From the NCBI RefSeq assembly GCF_042453785.1, contig NC_091665.1, forward strand, positions 26,441,501 to 26,505,500: a stretch of DNA of 64,000 bases, read 5' to 3'. Source of the DNA: Malus domestica (Eukaryota; Streptophyta; Magnoliopsida; Rosales; Rosaceae). Below the pieces are notes generated by a model, which saw only the letters and a list, made by a program, of their open reading frames with translations, had not been told where the DNA came from and made no database searches. The first letter of the stretch is position 1. The number at the start of each line of letters is the position of its first letter. Shown here piece after piece: positions 37,372 through 48,452 of the stretch. The translations under genes were made by a program, and so were the position numbers.

Positions 37372-37620
37372 TTAGAACTAGTAATAATGTGATTGAAATT
37401 CACCTATAGCGAAAATTAAACCTAGGACCTCTCATTTATTAAAATAGAAATGAAGAAGAAAAACAAATTAAGGGCACATCATCATCAGTGCATACGTTTT
37501 ATCAAAGCTAGCTGACTACTCACAAATCACAAGCCACAAGTGCACATTAGTGGCAAACACACTGTAGCCAATAGGTCCCCCTCCCCGGCCTTACGCGCTT
37601 TAAGTATAAACAAGCAACTG
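37372..37620. repeat. SINE remnant and R-gene-flank fragment
   Basis: 37,378-37,440 is a degenerate reverse-strand SINE (AACCTAGGACCTCTCATTT complements the B-box region). 37,450-37,610 repeats the block also found at 13,020-13,150 and 17,285-17,400 (ACATCATCATCAGTGCATAC, then GGCCTTACGCGCTTTA). No gene. Confidence 0.5.
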
Positions 37621-38518
37621 AGTTTGTGCGATGCCGCAAGTTTTAAAACTATATTAAATGTGTGGGATATGTTAAAATATATTTACATCCATATCAAGAT
37701 TTATTTACATTATTATGTTTAATAGGAACAAATGATATGTGTTGTAGAATATATTAAGCCATTCATATAGTTATAATACACATAAAAAATTTCTTGTTTT
37801 CTAGGTCCCAACTTTTCACATTATTGTTGAGTACTTCACTCTTCTTTCTTCTTTGCTGCCAAAAAGATGATTTTCTTGCACCATGCATGAGATTTTTAGA
37901 AATGAATCAAAACTAACATGCAATATAGAACTTCTGCTTTTCACTTGCTTATTGATTGAGTTACAATCTAAGCTTGAGAAAAGCATTCAACGAGCTGAAA
38001 AAAAAAACATAGTTAAGAAAAGAAAGAAGCTCATTACTTTGCTTTCATTACTAGTTGTCAATATACTCAGAATACCAATTGGATGAAAATGTATTAAATT
38101 CATGAATTGTAAGATAGGAAACAACAAATGCAAATGTTGTTTTATTAAGAAATAGGGGTATTATACAAAATAGTTCATTAGATTTGCATGATCAATAGAA
38201 ATGGTCCCTGAAATTGAAAATCAATAAAAATGGTTCCTGAGATTGTCCACCATCCATGATTTTAGTCATTCCATTAAAAACTCTTTGAGCAATTTTCAAA
38301 ACTTTGCAATTCAATCGTTTCTTAACCAAATTCGACAAATAATATATCAAAATGAAGATAGGAAAGTGTAGAATAAGATTATACCTATTTGGAAGCCCAA
38401 TGGTTGTCGGAGATGGCCGGACAATAGCCTGAAAGGTGACTGGTCCGCAGGAAAACTGGAAAACTCGCCGGAAACTGGGTAAACTTTAAACGTTCACAAC
38501 TTCTTCAATACTCAACGA
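37621..38518. other. Intergenic, nothing firm
   Basis: Short ORFs with no domain. 38,150-38,290 holds an AAATGGTCCCTGAAATTG-type repeat related to 24,180-24,500. 38,390-38,480 is a CCGGAAA-rich stretch that leads into the palindrome. Confidence 0.4.
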
Positions 38519-38758
38519 AATCGAGTGATTCAAAAACGAAAATCATACTGCTTGACGAGACGAAGAGAATGATACATTTTTAGAAGGCTATCTCGCCGTG
38601 GTTTGGTCGGATAACGGCTCGAAAGTGGCTAACCATTTTCGAGTTAGCCACGTTCGAGCAATTTTCCGGCCAAACCACGACGAGTTAACAATCAAGAAAG
38701 ATTTCATTCTCTTCGTCTCGTCAAAAAGTATGATTTTTTTTTTTTGAATCACTCGATT
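38519..38758. repeat. 240-bp near-perfect palindrome
   Basis: The left arm starts AATCGAGTGATTCAAAAA and runs through ATCATACTGCTTGACGAGAC, GAAGAGAATGA and GTGGTTTGG to TGGCTAA. The right arm is its reverse complement, ending TGAATCACTCGATT. Arms of about 115 bp flank a loop of roughly 10 bp near 38,637. The arms differ at scattered sites, including a T-run in the right arm. A transcript would form a long hairpin. Confidence 0.9.
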
Positions 38759-40500
38759 AAAAAAAAGTTCTAATAGTTTTGCTTTTGATTTAAACTATGC
38801 AATGATAAAGATAAGGTTATCAAATTGGAGATGTCTTTTTCCATAAAATACATATTTGACTCGCCTCAAAAAGAAAATGTATATGTGTGTGTGTACATCC
38901 TTTTTTTCCTTCCAATGGACGAAGAGAAAGTCCAAGAATGTGGGCGTTATTTGATACAGGTCCTTTCATGAAAATTGGACTTTCATGATATAAGCTAGTA
39001 CACATCACAAATGAGGCAATAACTCAACCTGTCGGTGACGCAATTTTTTCTGCGAATGTTTGTAGCTTTTGTCAGTCTAAAATACTTTTAAATATTTTAA
39101 GGAGGCATCAAACTCATTTATTATGCTTGTCATTGACGGTTAATATCAACAAAAAAGTTGAATAATCTTGTTATTCAAATGTATGCTTGCATTAAGGAAA
39201 CTATCCTTCGCATTCAATCGCGTGCAGAAAATATTTTTTTAATTACGGTGTATTATATGCGACTTTTACGTTTTAAATGTAATTATATGCGTGAATTGAC
39301 AAAAAAAAGAAAATCAAATATTTGAAGTAAATGAATAATCTTAGATCATACTTGAAAAAATCCTTCAAAAACTAATCAAAGCAACTGAATTATATAATAA
39401 AATCGGTCTTTCAATTTCTATCTACATTATATTAAATTTACATTAAGAATAGAGAAAATAATATTCAATAAACAATTGATTTAATTATTGCTAACCCATT
39501 GTGAGGCTAAGCTCATTCTCTCATCCTTAGTGTAGATAATATCATTTGCTAAAAAAAAAATCATTTGACAACTAATTTAATCACATTATTATATGCGTGC
39601 GAACTTTTTTTAACCGGTATTATACGCCTCTTAAGATGTTTTGAACTTGTTTAAAAATAGAGAAAATAATATTTAATGAACAACTGATGTGAGATACTAA
39701 TTAAAAAAAACTGTACAAAAAGAATTAATTATAAAAAAAATACTATTAAAATGACGAAAAATACCCATGCATTATTTTAGGTTGCTTTTGAAATTTTTTG
39801 TTTTGGGGCTATTTTTGTCCAAAACTTTTTGGTGAAGCTTGTGACCCCAAAAGAGGTTGTTGGCTTTATATATAAAGATTGAGTTTCTAATCAAAAGATT
39901 GTGGTGAAGATGATATTAAGATCCGTGTTAAGTTTTTTCTATGCCTTGTTTTATAAAAGACTTCAAATATTTTGTTTATGTATGCCAAACAATAACCACA
40001 AACTGATTGGCTCTTAGTTCAATTTAGTATGCAATTCTCACATAGATATGTTTACAGAAATGTAAAGATCATACGAAAATGAAAGAATAGAAAGAAAATT
40101 AAGTTAAATACTTAGTAAATATCCAACTACAAAGCAATAACTTGAAAGAAATGAAAAATACAAGATATCGGGCAAATTTAAACCTATTTGGGCTAACTTT
40201 CTTGCCAGCGGCTCGTGCAACTAGTTATCGAATTGGGGTGTGTCATAATCAAATAATTAAAAACATTTATCCGCAGTTCGAGGTCGTAAAAAAGGGACCC
40301 ATTGGGCCTTATTAAATTCAAAGCCCATTTTACCTTCTTTCTTTCGGCACAGAAAGCCCATTTCACATTTCTGGTCCGAACAAAGAAAAAATGGGACACT
40401 GTCGTCACTGAGAGCAACGTGCAAGAACAGCCGGCGCAGGTTAGCAAGGTCGTGGACCTTGACTGGCAGTAAAGTAAACGCGTTCAAAATTCACCGAACA
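38759..40500. other. Intergenic with a SINE tail; GnTI upstream DNA
   Basis: 39,480-39,560 is the 3' half of the SINE family (CCCATTGTGAGGCTAAGC, TTAGTGTAGATAATATCATTTG, A-run). The rest is AT-rich with no gene. The last few hundred bases are presumed promoter and leader of the GnTI gene. Confidence 0.45.
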
Positions 40501-40509
40501 CCAAAAAAT

Positions 40510-40536
40510 ATGAAGAAAATTCTCTGCAATCCGTAA
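40510..40536 (+). CDS. Eight-residue upstream ORF copying GnTI start
   Basis: ATG at 40,510 opens MKKILCNP and stops at 40,536. Its first 18 bases are identical to the first 18 bases of the GnTI coding sequence at 40,631 (ATGAAGAAAATTCTCTGC), and both copies lie downstream of a CACCAAAA run. A duplication of about 120 bp period appears to have copied the gene start into its own leader. Whether it lies in the transcript, or alters translation, is inference. Confidence 0.5.
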   Translation: MKKILCNP

Positions 40537-40630
40537 CCCTTATAATTCCATCTGATTCAAATTCGTACATAATTTCCGAGATCGGAAGGAAGCTCCCGTA
40601 ATTTCTTTTTTCGCACCAAAATTAAACAAA

Positions 40631-43600
40631 ATGAAGAAAATTCTCTGCGATTTTCGGTTCCTCCTGTTTCTCGCAGCTGCGGCGTTCATCTATATCCAGG
40701 TGGGCTCCCCAAAACCCCTAATTCTCTCACAAATATTTGGAATTGAAATGTATGTGGAGTTGTTGTTGTTGCTGTAGCTGAAAGAAATGACTGAATCGAT
40801 TTTCTTCTACTTTGTGTTTGGTGTTTCTGTTTGGTTGCAGATACGGCTTTTCACTACGCAGTCGAAGTACGCTGATCGCCTCGCCGATGCGGTATGTCGA
40901 AATTATGAGTCTGTTATTGTATCAGAGTTTTCATGAGTAATTCGTCTGCAACGTGAACTCTTTTCATTTATTCGTTTGATGAGAATTTAGGTGCACATTG
41001 TTTAGCAGGATCAATTTCTGTTGTTAGTTTATTGTCTGCTTAAACAAATGGAGCAAAGGAAGCAGTTTTTACACAATTTCACATCCATATTGTGTAATTT
41101 TCGATGTTAACGTTTCTTTGTATGTCTTTCTTAATGTTACTTTGAGACCAACAAGATGGGTCATGCGTGTATTTCAGAACCGTAAGGCGTATTTATACAT
41201 TGGAAGCTTCTACGGTTGAAAAGTTGGTTACTTTATCTTGAATGACATCTGTTTTTGTTTTGCAGATAGAGTCAGAGAACCAGTGTACATCTCAATTGAG
41301 GACACTTATTGATCAAATAAGCTTGCAACAAGGACAAATTGTTTCCCTTGAGGGTGTGATATATTTCTAGCACATGAGTCTTTTAGATGTTTGTTTATAC
41401 ATTATATTGTGCCCGACGATGACATACTTCTTTTATTCCTCTTTTTTTTTTTCAATTCTGACACTAGACTGCTGCAATTGTAGAAGAAAAGCAACGGCTG
41501 GAGCAAGAGTGTGGACAACTGAAGGTCCTAGTTCAAGAACTTGAAAGTAGGTGGTTATCAGACAAAATCTTTTTTTTTTTTTTTTTTCCCTAGTGAACGC
41601 ACCCCCATTTACTTATTTTTAGTTTTCAGGCCATGTATATAGTAATAGTCTGTTAGAAGAAGAAAAACATGGGTTTCGGTGATTCATCGTTTATACTATT
41701 TAATTTTATAAAATCCTTTCCGTAAACCAGAATTAGGCTAGATGAATGTATTTGAAGTGGATTTCATATAACTATAGACAATGAACCATTTGAAGCCCAT
41801 GTTGGCCATAATACATTCCAAAGAACTCAAATTATTCTTTTGTCACCTTTTTTTTTTTTTTCAGGGAAAGGCCTAGGTCGGCTGATTGACAAAAACCAGG
41901 TGCCAGTGGCCGCAGTTGTAATTATGGCATGCAATCGTGCTGATTATCTGGAAAGGACCGTTAAGTCTGTTTTAAAGTAAGTTCCATGTTCTTGTCACAT
42001 AAAAAGTAAGTTTCGTACTTACACCTCACATCACAGTTTTTAAATTTGTACTACTGACTCACTGGCCTAATTATTCTAATATCCAGATATCAGAGCTCCG
42101 TTGCATCAAAATTTCCTCTATTTGTCTCCCAGGTATCATGTGCTTAATATATGGTAAAACATTATGGGTGTCATTGTTATTTTTTAGATTTTATCTAGTA
42201 GAGAATCAATGGCTCAACGGGGTTCATTTTTCTTAGGATGGATCGCATCCAGCTGTCAAACAAAAGGCTTTGAGCTACGATCAGCTTACCTATATGCAAG
42301 TAAGTTGTACATTTATAATCAAACTGTGTATCCTTGATGTTGGAAGCACACCAGGATGGCTATCAACTCTGACTTCAATGAATTGCAGCATTTGGATTAT
42401 GAACCAGTTCATGCTGAAAGACCTGGGGAGTTGATTGCATACTACAAAATTGCGCGTAAGGATTCTTTGCTGCTTCAGTTGTATTAGCTTCACTACTACA
42501 TCTCACTATTATATCCCGCTTTTTTTTAGTTCATTACAAATGGGCACTGGATGGATTGTTCTACAAGCATAACTTCAACCGCGTAATCATACTTGAAGGT
42601 TAAAACAGAATATCTTTTGGATCTTTTTATTTTATTTTATTTCCACTATAAGTATGACACAATCCATCATCCTTGAACACAGATGATATGGAAATTGCTC
42701 CCGATTTTTTCGATTATTTTGAGGCTGCAGCAGCTCTTCTTGACAAGGATAAGTATGTCTTCTAGATGAATCCGAGGTCTTATGACTTGAATACGTATTA
42801 TATAAATGTTCTGGACTCCAGAAATTCTGACTTTTCCTCACTTTTTTAATTTTGTATATTGAACTGTGGTAGGTCTATCATGGCCGTTTCCTCGTGGAAT
42901 GACAATGGGCAAAAGCAGTTTGTGCATGATCCTAGTGAGTTCTTGTTAATTTTTCAAGTTAATCTTCCTAAGATTGGAATCAAGCATAATACAATATTTA
43001 TTTTTTCAAGACCAATTGCATTAATGTAATAATAAGATCACTATCTGACACCCCCCTTTTGTTGTCCTTCGTGACTGGATAGAGAAAATGTTTTGTTTTT
43101 GTGGGAGAACCAATGCTTATTTAAGCATGGTTGTTCAGGTTCCTGGCTCATGTAGGTTTGTAACATATTGCTCCTATTTTTAAGGATTGACAATGATCTT
43201 TGCATCTTGGTCTTCTGCTACATTATCTAACCTTATCAGTTAACACATTACATTACTATCATCTTACCAACAAGTGTATGCATCCTCAGTATTTTCCACT
43301 GATGTTTGGGCACAAGACATTGACAGCTATCAGAAATAGAAACTCAGAGCCACTGTGCTTTCTGATCTGCTATCTGATTCACCGTGCAGAAATACTTTAT
43401 AGATCGGATTTCTTTCCTGGACTCGGGTGGATGCTGACTAGATCTACATGGGATGAGCTATCACCAAAATGGCCAAAGGCATATCCTTGTTGCTGAAATG
43501 TGTTTTATTTTGATTCACACTTCTCTATGCTGTTAGAATTTAGATCCATATCCTCTAAATGTTTTCTTTCACAATGCTTCACTTACTGGGATGACTGGTT

Positions 43601-45008
43601 GAGGTTAAAAGAAAATCATAAAGGTCGACAATTTATATGGCCAGAAGTGTGCAGAACATATAATTTTGGAGAACACGTATGTATTCTTACTTTTTCTTGT
43701 TTATTGCTTCCCAACCTCAAGCGTTATATAGTGCATGCAGTCATGTATTTACTTTTTGTATAAATTCAGTGATTTAGTGTATTGATTTCTGCACTGATTT
43801 TATTTAATATCTCTCCCGGAAAAAGTCAGGAAATATTATCTTAAAGTGGTTATCTGTTCCTTGAAACTGCAAACATTGTTATGAGAATAAATTTCATAAA
43901 GTTCCGAGTTATCTTAAAGTGGTCCTTTGTTTCTTGAAAATGCAAACAATGTTAGAGGAACAACTTTCATAAAGTTCTGAGTTAAAGTGGTTCTTTGTTT
44001 CTCCTCCCATCTTTATATTGCCCTATATAGTTTCTTTAAGTAATCCCTATATAGTTGTTTTGCATTCTGATTAACTTAATCTAAGTGATATTGTCAAATG
44101 TCAAGTGCAATGGCTTGAGAATGTAGTAGTGCTAGTCTCTTCCCCCTCACTTGTAGGATTGTGAAAATTGTCATGCTTCAATTCTCATGACTTGTAATTT
44201 TATGCAGGGTTCTAGTCTGGGACAGTTTTTCAAACAATATCTTGAGCCAATCAAGCTAAATGATGTCCCGGTAATTACTAATCTCTCTTCTGTATCATTC
44301 CATCTAATCTATGTTTGTCCTTATCATTATTCAACATTTTCATATTGAATTACTCTTTTCTACCTTTTGCTTCTAAAGGTTGACTGGAAATCAATGGATT
44401 TGAGCTACCTGATGGAGGTAATGGATGCTTTAATACATTGGTTAGAATGCTCTTTCTTTTCATCTATAATCAATACATATTTCAACCTGTTTGCAGGACA
44501 AGTATATAAAGCACTTTGCTGACATTGTGCAAAAAGCTAAACCTATCCGTGGATCTGATCTTGTACTAAAGGCACGCAACATTGGTGGTGATGTTCGCGT
44601 ACAGTACACGGACCAGCAGGACTTCGAATACATTGCTAGCCAGTTTGGTATCTTTGAAGAGTGGAAGGTGATTTTTCATTTTTACTGTGTAACTTCCTTT
44701 AATTATCATTGAGGTTAAGGAATAATGCATTTGATTTTATGAGACTCTGGAGAATCTTCGATTCGATAAGTCCTGCCCCCATTAGTTATGCAAGTAGCTC
44801 TGGAAATAAAATGCTCTAAATGCCTAGCTTTAAACCCAGTTGCTAAATTATTCATCTGGAGTTGTTTGTTTGTGTTTCTTTCGTTTTTCAGGATGGTGTG
44901 CCACGGACAGCATATAAAGGAATAGTTGTTTTCCGGTACCATATCCCACACCGTATATTCCTTGTTGGTCCAGATTCTCTCAAGCAGCTCGGAGTTAATG
45001 ATTCTTGA
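40631..45008 (+). CDS. CGL1: N-acetylglucosaminyltransferase I (GnTI), 17 exons
   Basis: This is the Golgi enzyme that adds the first GlcNAc to Man5GlcNAc2, opening complex N-glycan synthesis. Exons: 40631-40699, 40841-40891, 41266-41353, 41484-41546, 41865-41976, 42087-42132, 42237-42299, 42389-42455, 42530-42598, 42683-42752, 42873-42934, 43390-43480, 43583-43676, 44208-44270, 44379-44417, 44497-44667, 44892-45008. They join in frame to 444 residues, the usual plant length. Seen: a short cytosolic tail with a signal anchor ([14 protein letters not shown]), a coiled stem, then a GT13 catalytic domain with [15 protein letters not shown], the acidic metal-binding [44 protein letters not shown] and [13 protein letters not shown]. 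The intron at 43,481-43,582 is AT-AC. A few positions differ from the family (ALHYKWAL where ARHYKWAL is usual; FIWPEVC). No frame lesion. Confidence 0.95.
43481..43582 (+). other. U12-type AT-AC intron of GnTI
   Basis: The upstream exon ends with the GC of an Ala codon and the intron opens with ATATCCTT, the exact U12 5' consensus. It ends in AC. A branch-site-like TTCTTTCAC lies at 43,564-43,572, ten bases before the 3' end. Removing 102 bases restores [10 protein letters not shown] and the open frame. No GT-AG pair here gives that reading. Confidence 0.9.
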
Positions 45009-45460
45009 TGCAAAGTTGAGGTTAGTATGGTTCAACTTGCCGCTATTTCTCTGCTCAAAGTTCTGAAGTTTCAAAAATTAATAGTATCTGAGATTTTTCT
45101 TCTCTTGGTTACCTTACAGAGTTCACAAGGAGAAAACATTGTTTCCAAAGTTTAAGATTTTGAGGTCCATGCTCTTGAAGCACAAACGCAACTCATACCA
45201 AAATCGATAACCAATGCTAACTACACCTAGATGAGAGCCAGGTGCGTTTTTCGTGATTTGAGTTCTGCAGCCGGCTATGTCTTCAGTCTTCTGTAATTTG
45301 AGTTTTTTTCGGAAACTTTACCGAGTTACCCCATTCAACATGTAGCAGTCTCCATATTCAGTTTGCCCTTAATAGATACCATTCCCTTCTGAAAGAGTAT
45401 TGTAATCCTAATCCTTGAGATGTATGATATTTTGACAAAATGTACTCATATAGTAGCATA
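45009..45460 (+). other. GnTI 3' region
   Basis: This is the 3' untranslated and downstream region of the GnTI gene. A possible untranslated-region intron runs from GTTAGTATGG near 45,020 to a TTACAG acceptor at about 45,119. That is inference from splice-like ends only. Confidence 0.4.
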
Positions 45461-45769
45461 CAGAAGTCCAAAATATTACTTTTTATTTCTTTGTTAAAAT
45501 TATTATTTATTTAATTTTTAACAAACTTGTGGACCAATGGAAAAAGTGTCATTACCTACTTTTGTTAATTTACTAAATTTGTAAAAGAAAAAGAAAATGA
45601 CCATTTTCGTACTCAATTTTTGTTAGGACAAATAATAATTTACACTAATTTACACTATATGAGAGGAGGGTTTGAAATTGGAACACAATATCACTAGGGC
45701 TTCACCACTTATCCAAATATATTTTAACCGAGTAAAAAATATTGTCTATTCCATTAAAAAAATGTTTTT

Positions 45770-46045
45770 TTGGCCAAAATGGTTTTTGAGATGGACATCT
45801 TTTTATTTTTGTCCCTGAGTTTGTCCACCCTTAATGAAAAATCTTCGTAAACTAAGGACCAAAATGACAACAACAAAAATTCGTCAGTTTTTGTCATTTG
45901 ATCCTTATTTATCGAAGATTTATTACGCAAGGATTAAAATGATTGAGGGTGGGACAAACTTAGAGACCACTTCTAATGATGTCAAATCTCAAAAATTAAA
46001 ATGAAGAATTATGTCATTCTCAGGAATCATCTTGGTTAAAAAGCC
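45770..46045. mobile_element. Foldback MITE upstream of SPT2-like gene
   Basis: Left-arm blocks (GGCCAAAATGGTTTTTGAGA, CCCTGAGTTTGTCCACCC, AAATCTTCGTAAACTAAGGA) are matched in inverted order on the right (GATTTATTACGCAAGGATTA, GGGTGGGACAAACTTAGAG, AATCATCTTGGTTAAAAAGCC). Imperfect arms of roughly 130 bp. It is non-coding and ends about 140 bp before the TATA box of the next gene. Confidence 0.6.
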
Positions 46046-46187
46046 TTAAATAAATTGAATTTAAGAAAAATAAACAAATAAATGTCTCTGTTTACATACT
46101 CTCCTGTTTCTTAGGACATCAATTTCCCAATCCTATTGGGATTAGGAAAAATTCCTAAACCGCGCACCGCCAATCCCAACCCTCAAC

Positions 46188-46195
46188 TATAAATA
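46188..46195 (+). promoter_or_regulatory. TATA box of SPT2-like gene A
   Basis: TATAAATA lies 147 bp before the ATG at 46,342. The surrounding promoter, including CCTATTGGGATTAGGAAA and TTCCTAAACCG about 50 bp upstream, is shared with the inverted paralogue at 54,092-55,084, which supports function. Confidence 0.7.
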
Positions 46196-46341
46196 GACTT
46201 TAGCCTTCCATTAATTACATTACAAGCTACAATTTCCAGTTCATTCGCTTTCCGCATTCGATTGCTCTGCCAAGTAGTAGTTGCTTAGAAAGCAAGTTAG
46301 GGTTTCCAAGTTAGAAATCTACGACTTTGGAATCGGAAGAG

Positions 46342-47325
46342 ATGGCTGCTCTAGTTATGCGTCCTGCCAAGACGAAGCAATTCGACTTCCTTCAACTCAG
46401 GCAGCAACTGAAAGATCGCATTCGCATGAAGAAATCAGGAGGCTCTGCTGCTGCTCAAGGCTGCTCGGTTAATAGTACTACTGATGATGAGGAGAAGAAA
46501 TTGCCTTTCGACAACTTTGGATCCTTCTTTGGTCCCTCGGAGCGTGTCATGGCCAAGAGAGTGCACGAAGAGATGAAGGATTTCGTGCCGGAGTTGAAGA
46601 AGTTGGCGTCTAGGGTTCTGAATTCCTGTGACAAGGCTAAAACCGCCGCAAAGAGTCCTGCCCCCTTGAGCAAGGCATTGAAGTGTAAAATCATCAAGGA
46701 GTCCCGGGATTATTCCTTTTTGCAATCCGATGGTGCAGAAATTCCAAAGCCGTCTAAAGGAGAGCCTGAAGAAGTTGGCAAGAGAAAAACCTCCTCTGCA
46801 AAGTCTGAATCCTCTTCAACAAAGCAATGTAGCACAAATCCAACGCCAAAACAAAAGAAATCTGTCTTGAAACATCCAATCAAATATCGCGTGAAGGAGG
46901 AGCATCCGGAGGCTGTGATTGGCAAAGCCTCCTTGGCAAAGTCAGAATCTTGTTCAACAAAGCAAGGCTTGAAGCAAACAAAGCAATCTATTGAGCTGAA
47001 ACGCACAGCAAAACCAATGCCACCGAAAGTATCTGTCTCGAAGAATCAGGTCAAACACCGTGCCAAGGAGGAGCAATCAGTTGATGTTTCTTCTGTGATC
47101 CAGGAGATATTTGGGCACAAGCGCCCTAGGGAGGATGATGACGGAGATGATCGTGCGATGGTGTCCAGTTTTGATGACATTCTGAAGGAAGAGAGGAAGA
47201 GTGCAAAAATTGCCAGGGAGGAAGATGAAAGAGAGCGGTTGCTGCTCGAACAAGAGGAGAAGCATGAAGAAGGATTAAAAGCAACAAAGAAGCTGAAGAT
47301 TAAGATCAAATTATCCAAAACATGA
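46342..47325 (+). CDS. SPT2-like chromatin protein, copy A
   Basis: A single-exon gene of 327 residues. The C-terminus (about residues 245-310) matches the SPT2 family: SSVIQEIFGHKRP, an acidic run, MVSSFDDILKEERKSAKIAR, then EEDERERLLLEQEEK. In yeast and animals this region binds histones H3-H4 and acts in nucleosome recycling during transcription, so a nuclear chromatin role is inferred. The middle is Ser/Lys-rich and disordered, with repeated KSESSSTKQ and LKHPIKYR-type units. The N-terminus has QFDFLQLRQQLKDRIR and PFDNFGSFFGPSERVM, conserved in all three local copies. The chosen start is the ATG in the best context; an upstream in-frame TTG adds five residues. A paralogue in inverse orientation is at 54,092-55,084, and a broken one follows at 47,622. 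Confidence 0.85.
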   Translation: MAALVMRPAKTKQFDFLQLRQQLKDRIRMKKSGGSAAAQGCSVNSTTDDEEKKLPFDNFGSFFGPSERVMAKRVHEEMKDFVPELKKLASRVLNSCDKAKTAAKSPAPLSKALKCKIIKESRDYSFLQSDGAEIPKPSKGEPEEVGKRKTSSAKSESSSTKQCSTNPTPKQKKSVLKHPIKYRVKEEHPEAVIGKASLAKSESCSTKQGLKQTKQSIELKRTAKPMPPKVSVSKNQVKHRAKEEQSVDVSSVIQEIFGHKRPREDDDGDDRAMVSSFDDILKEERKSAKIAREEDERERLLLEQEEKHEEGLKATKKLKIKIKLSKT

Positions 47326-47621
47326 TGTTGTTCCATTTAGATTTTGGAGATTTCATTTATTCAGGTAATTGGATTTCAATTCCTTAATATCAAGTTCTTT
47401 TTAAGGAAATTGATCTTAACGTAAGATCTTTAAGGAAATTATTGATAAGAGTAGAAGTTTCAAGTATTTTTATTTGTGTTTATTGGGTTAATGATTCGGA
47501 AAAATCCGTAAGTATCTACCCTTTTTTTGGGTCATTGTCCTTTTGTGAAGTGAACTAGTTGCTTTTAGAACAAGTTACGGTTTCAAAATTTGAAATTTAA
47601 CTCTTCTTGGGACGGGAAAAC

Positions 47622-48035
47622 ATGGCTGCTGAAATTTCGCATCCTGCTGGTGCGGAGTAGTTCTTTCTCCAGCTGAGGCAGCAAATGAAAGAGAGCATTA
47701 GAGAACATAACATGTAAAAATTAGGAGGCTCTGCTGCTGCTCAGGGCTGCTATGGTAGTAACGATAACAAGAAATCTCCTTTCGACAACTTTGGATCCCA
47801 CTTTGGCCCCTGGCAGGCTGTCATGTTGAAAAGATTGAACGAAGAGATGAAAACTTTCATGCCGGAGATAAAGAGGTCGTCATGTAGCCCCTTAAATTTG
47901 GAGACTTGGTATTCCTCCTTGCTAGAAGTACTGGACGGAAAACCATTCCTGAACGATAATCAGGTTAAAAACAGTATGATTAAGGAAACATAAGGACGCA
48001 ATCATAAGCGACATAGGGAGGATGACAACAGCAAG
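47622..48035 (+). pseudogene. Decayed SPT2-like copy C
   Basis: From the ATG at 47,622 the frame reads MAAEISHPAGAE, stop, FFLQLRQQMKESIREHNM, stop, KLGGSAAAQGC, then SPFDNFGSHFGP and EEMKTFMPEI, colinear with the first 90 residues of copy A. It has two in-frame stops. The middle and most of the C-terminus are gone. A remnant near 47,997-48,033 still reads NHKRHREDD, like the HKRPRED stretch before the SPT2 motif. The 5' flank also resembles the leaders of A and B, so this was a tandem duplicate. Confidence 0.8.
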
Positions 48036-48059
48036 AACTAAAAAGGAGAGTGGCAACAA

Positions 48060-48452
48060 TGAAGAAAACTCGATCTTCGTCTTCTTCCAGCATTCCTTGT
48101 GCCACAAGCAATGTAGATGTTAAACAATTGGAAAACTGTGGAGGACTGTTTCGTCTTAGATTTCGACCCATCTGAGCCGCTGACTCAGCTATCCAAATTA
48201 TCCGTGATTTCCGATGATATTTCTGTTGTTGGTGGGAGAGGGCAGGCTGCTTTTAGAGATTATCCGCATTCAAGGCACCTCTGTGTGAAATTGCTTTTCA
48301 AAACAACGCCTCATGAAAGCTACTGCGAAATGTGCTACTGCTACGTTTGTGATTCACCCGCTTCGTGCGGGTTTTGGAAACCAACACGTTGTCATACTTC
48401 TGAGCACATTGGTGACTGGAAGTCCAGTAGGAAGTTGAGGAACAACAAGTGA
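48060..48452 (+). pseudogene. Cys-rich plant protein fragment (RIN13-like?)
   Basis: The frame from 48,117 encodes DCFVLDFDP, SDDISVVGGRGQAAFRDYPH and the Cys/His segment HESYCEMCYCYVCDSPASCG. This resembles the C-terminal region of plant proteins annotated as RPM1-interacting protein 13-like; the attribution is from memory of the family and is tentative. The preceding residues (SNVDVKQLENCGG) lie in another frame, so a base is missing near 48,139 and an in-frame TAG precedes the ATG. It follows the SPT2-like remnant without a gap, giving a chimeric pseudogene. Confidence 0.5.

Noticed and set aside
43200..43763. Two adjacent ORFs (43,200-43,496 and 43,500-43,763) as separate genes
   Set aside because: They are GnTI exons 12 and 13 read through flanking introns. 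The AT-AC intron explains the apparent stop.
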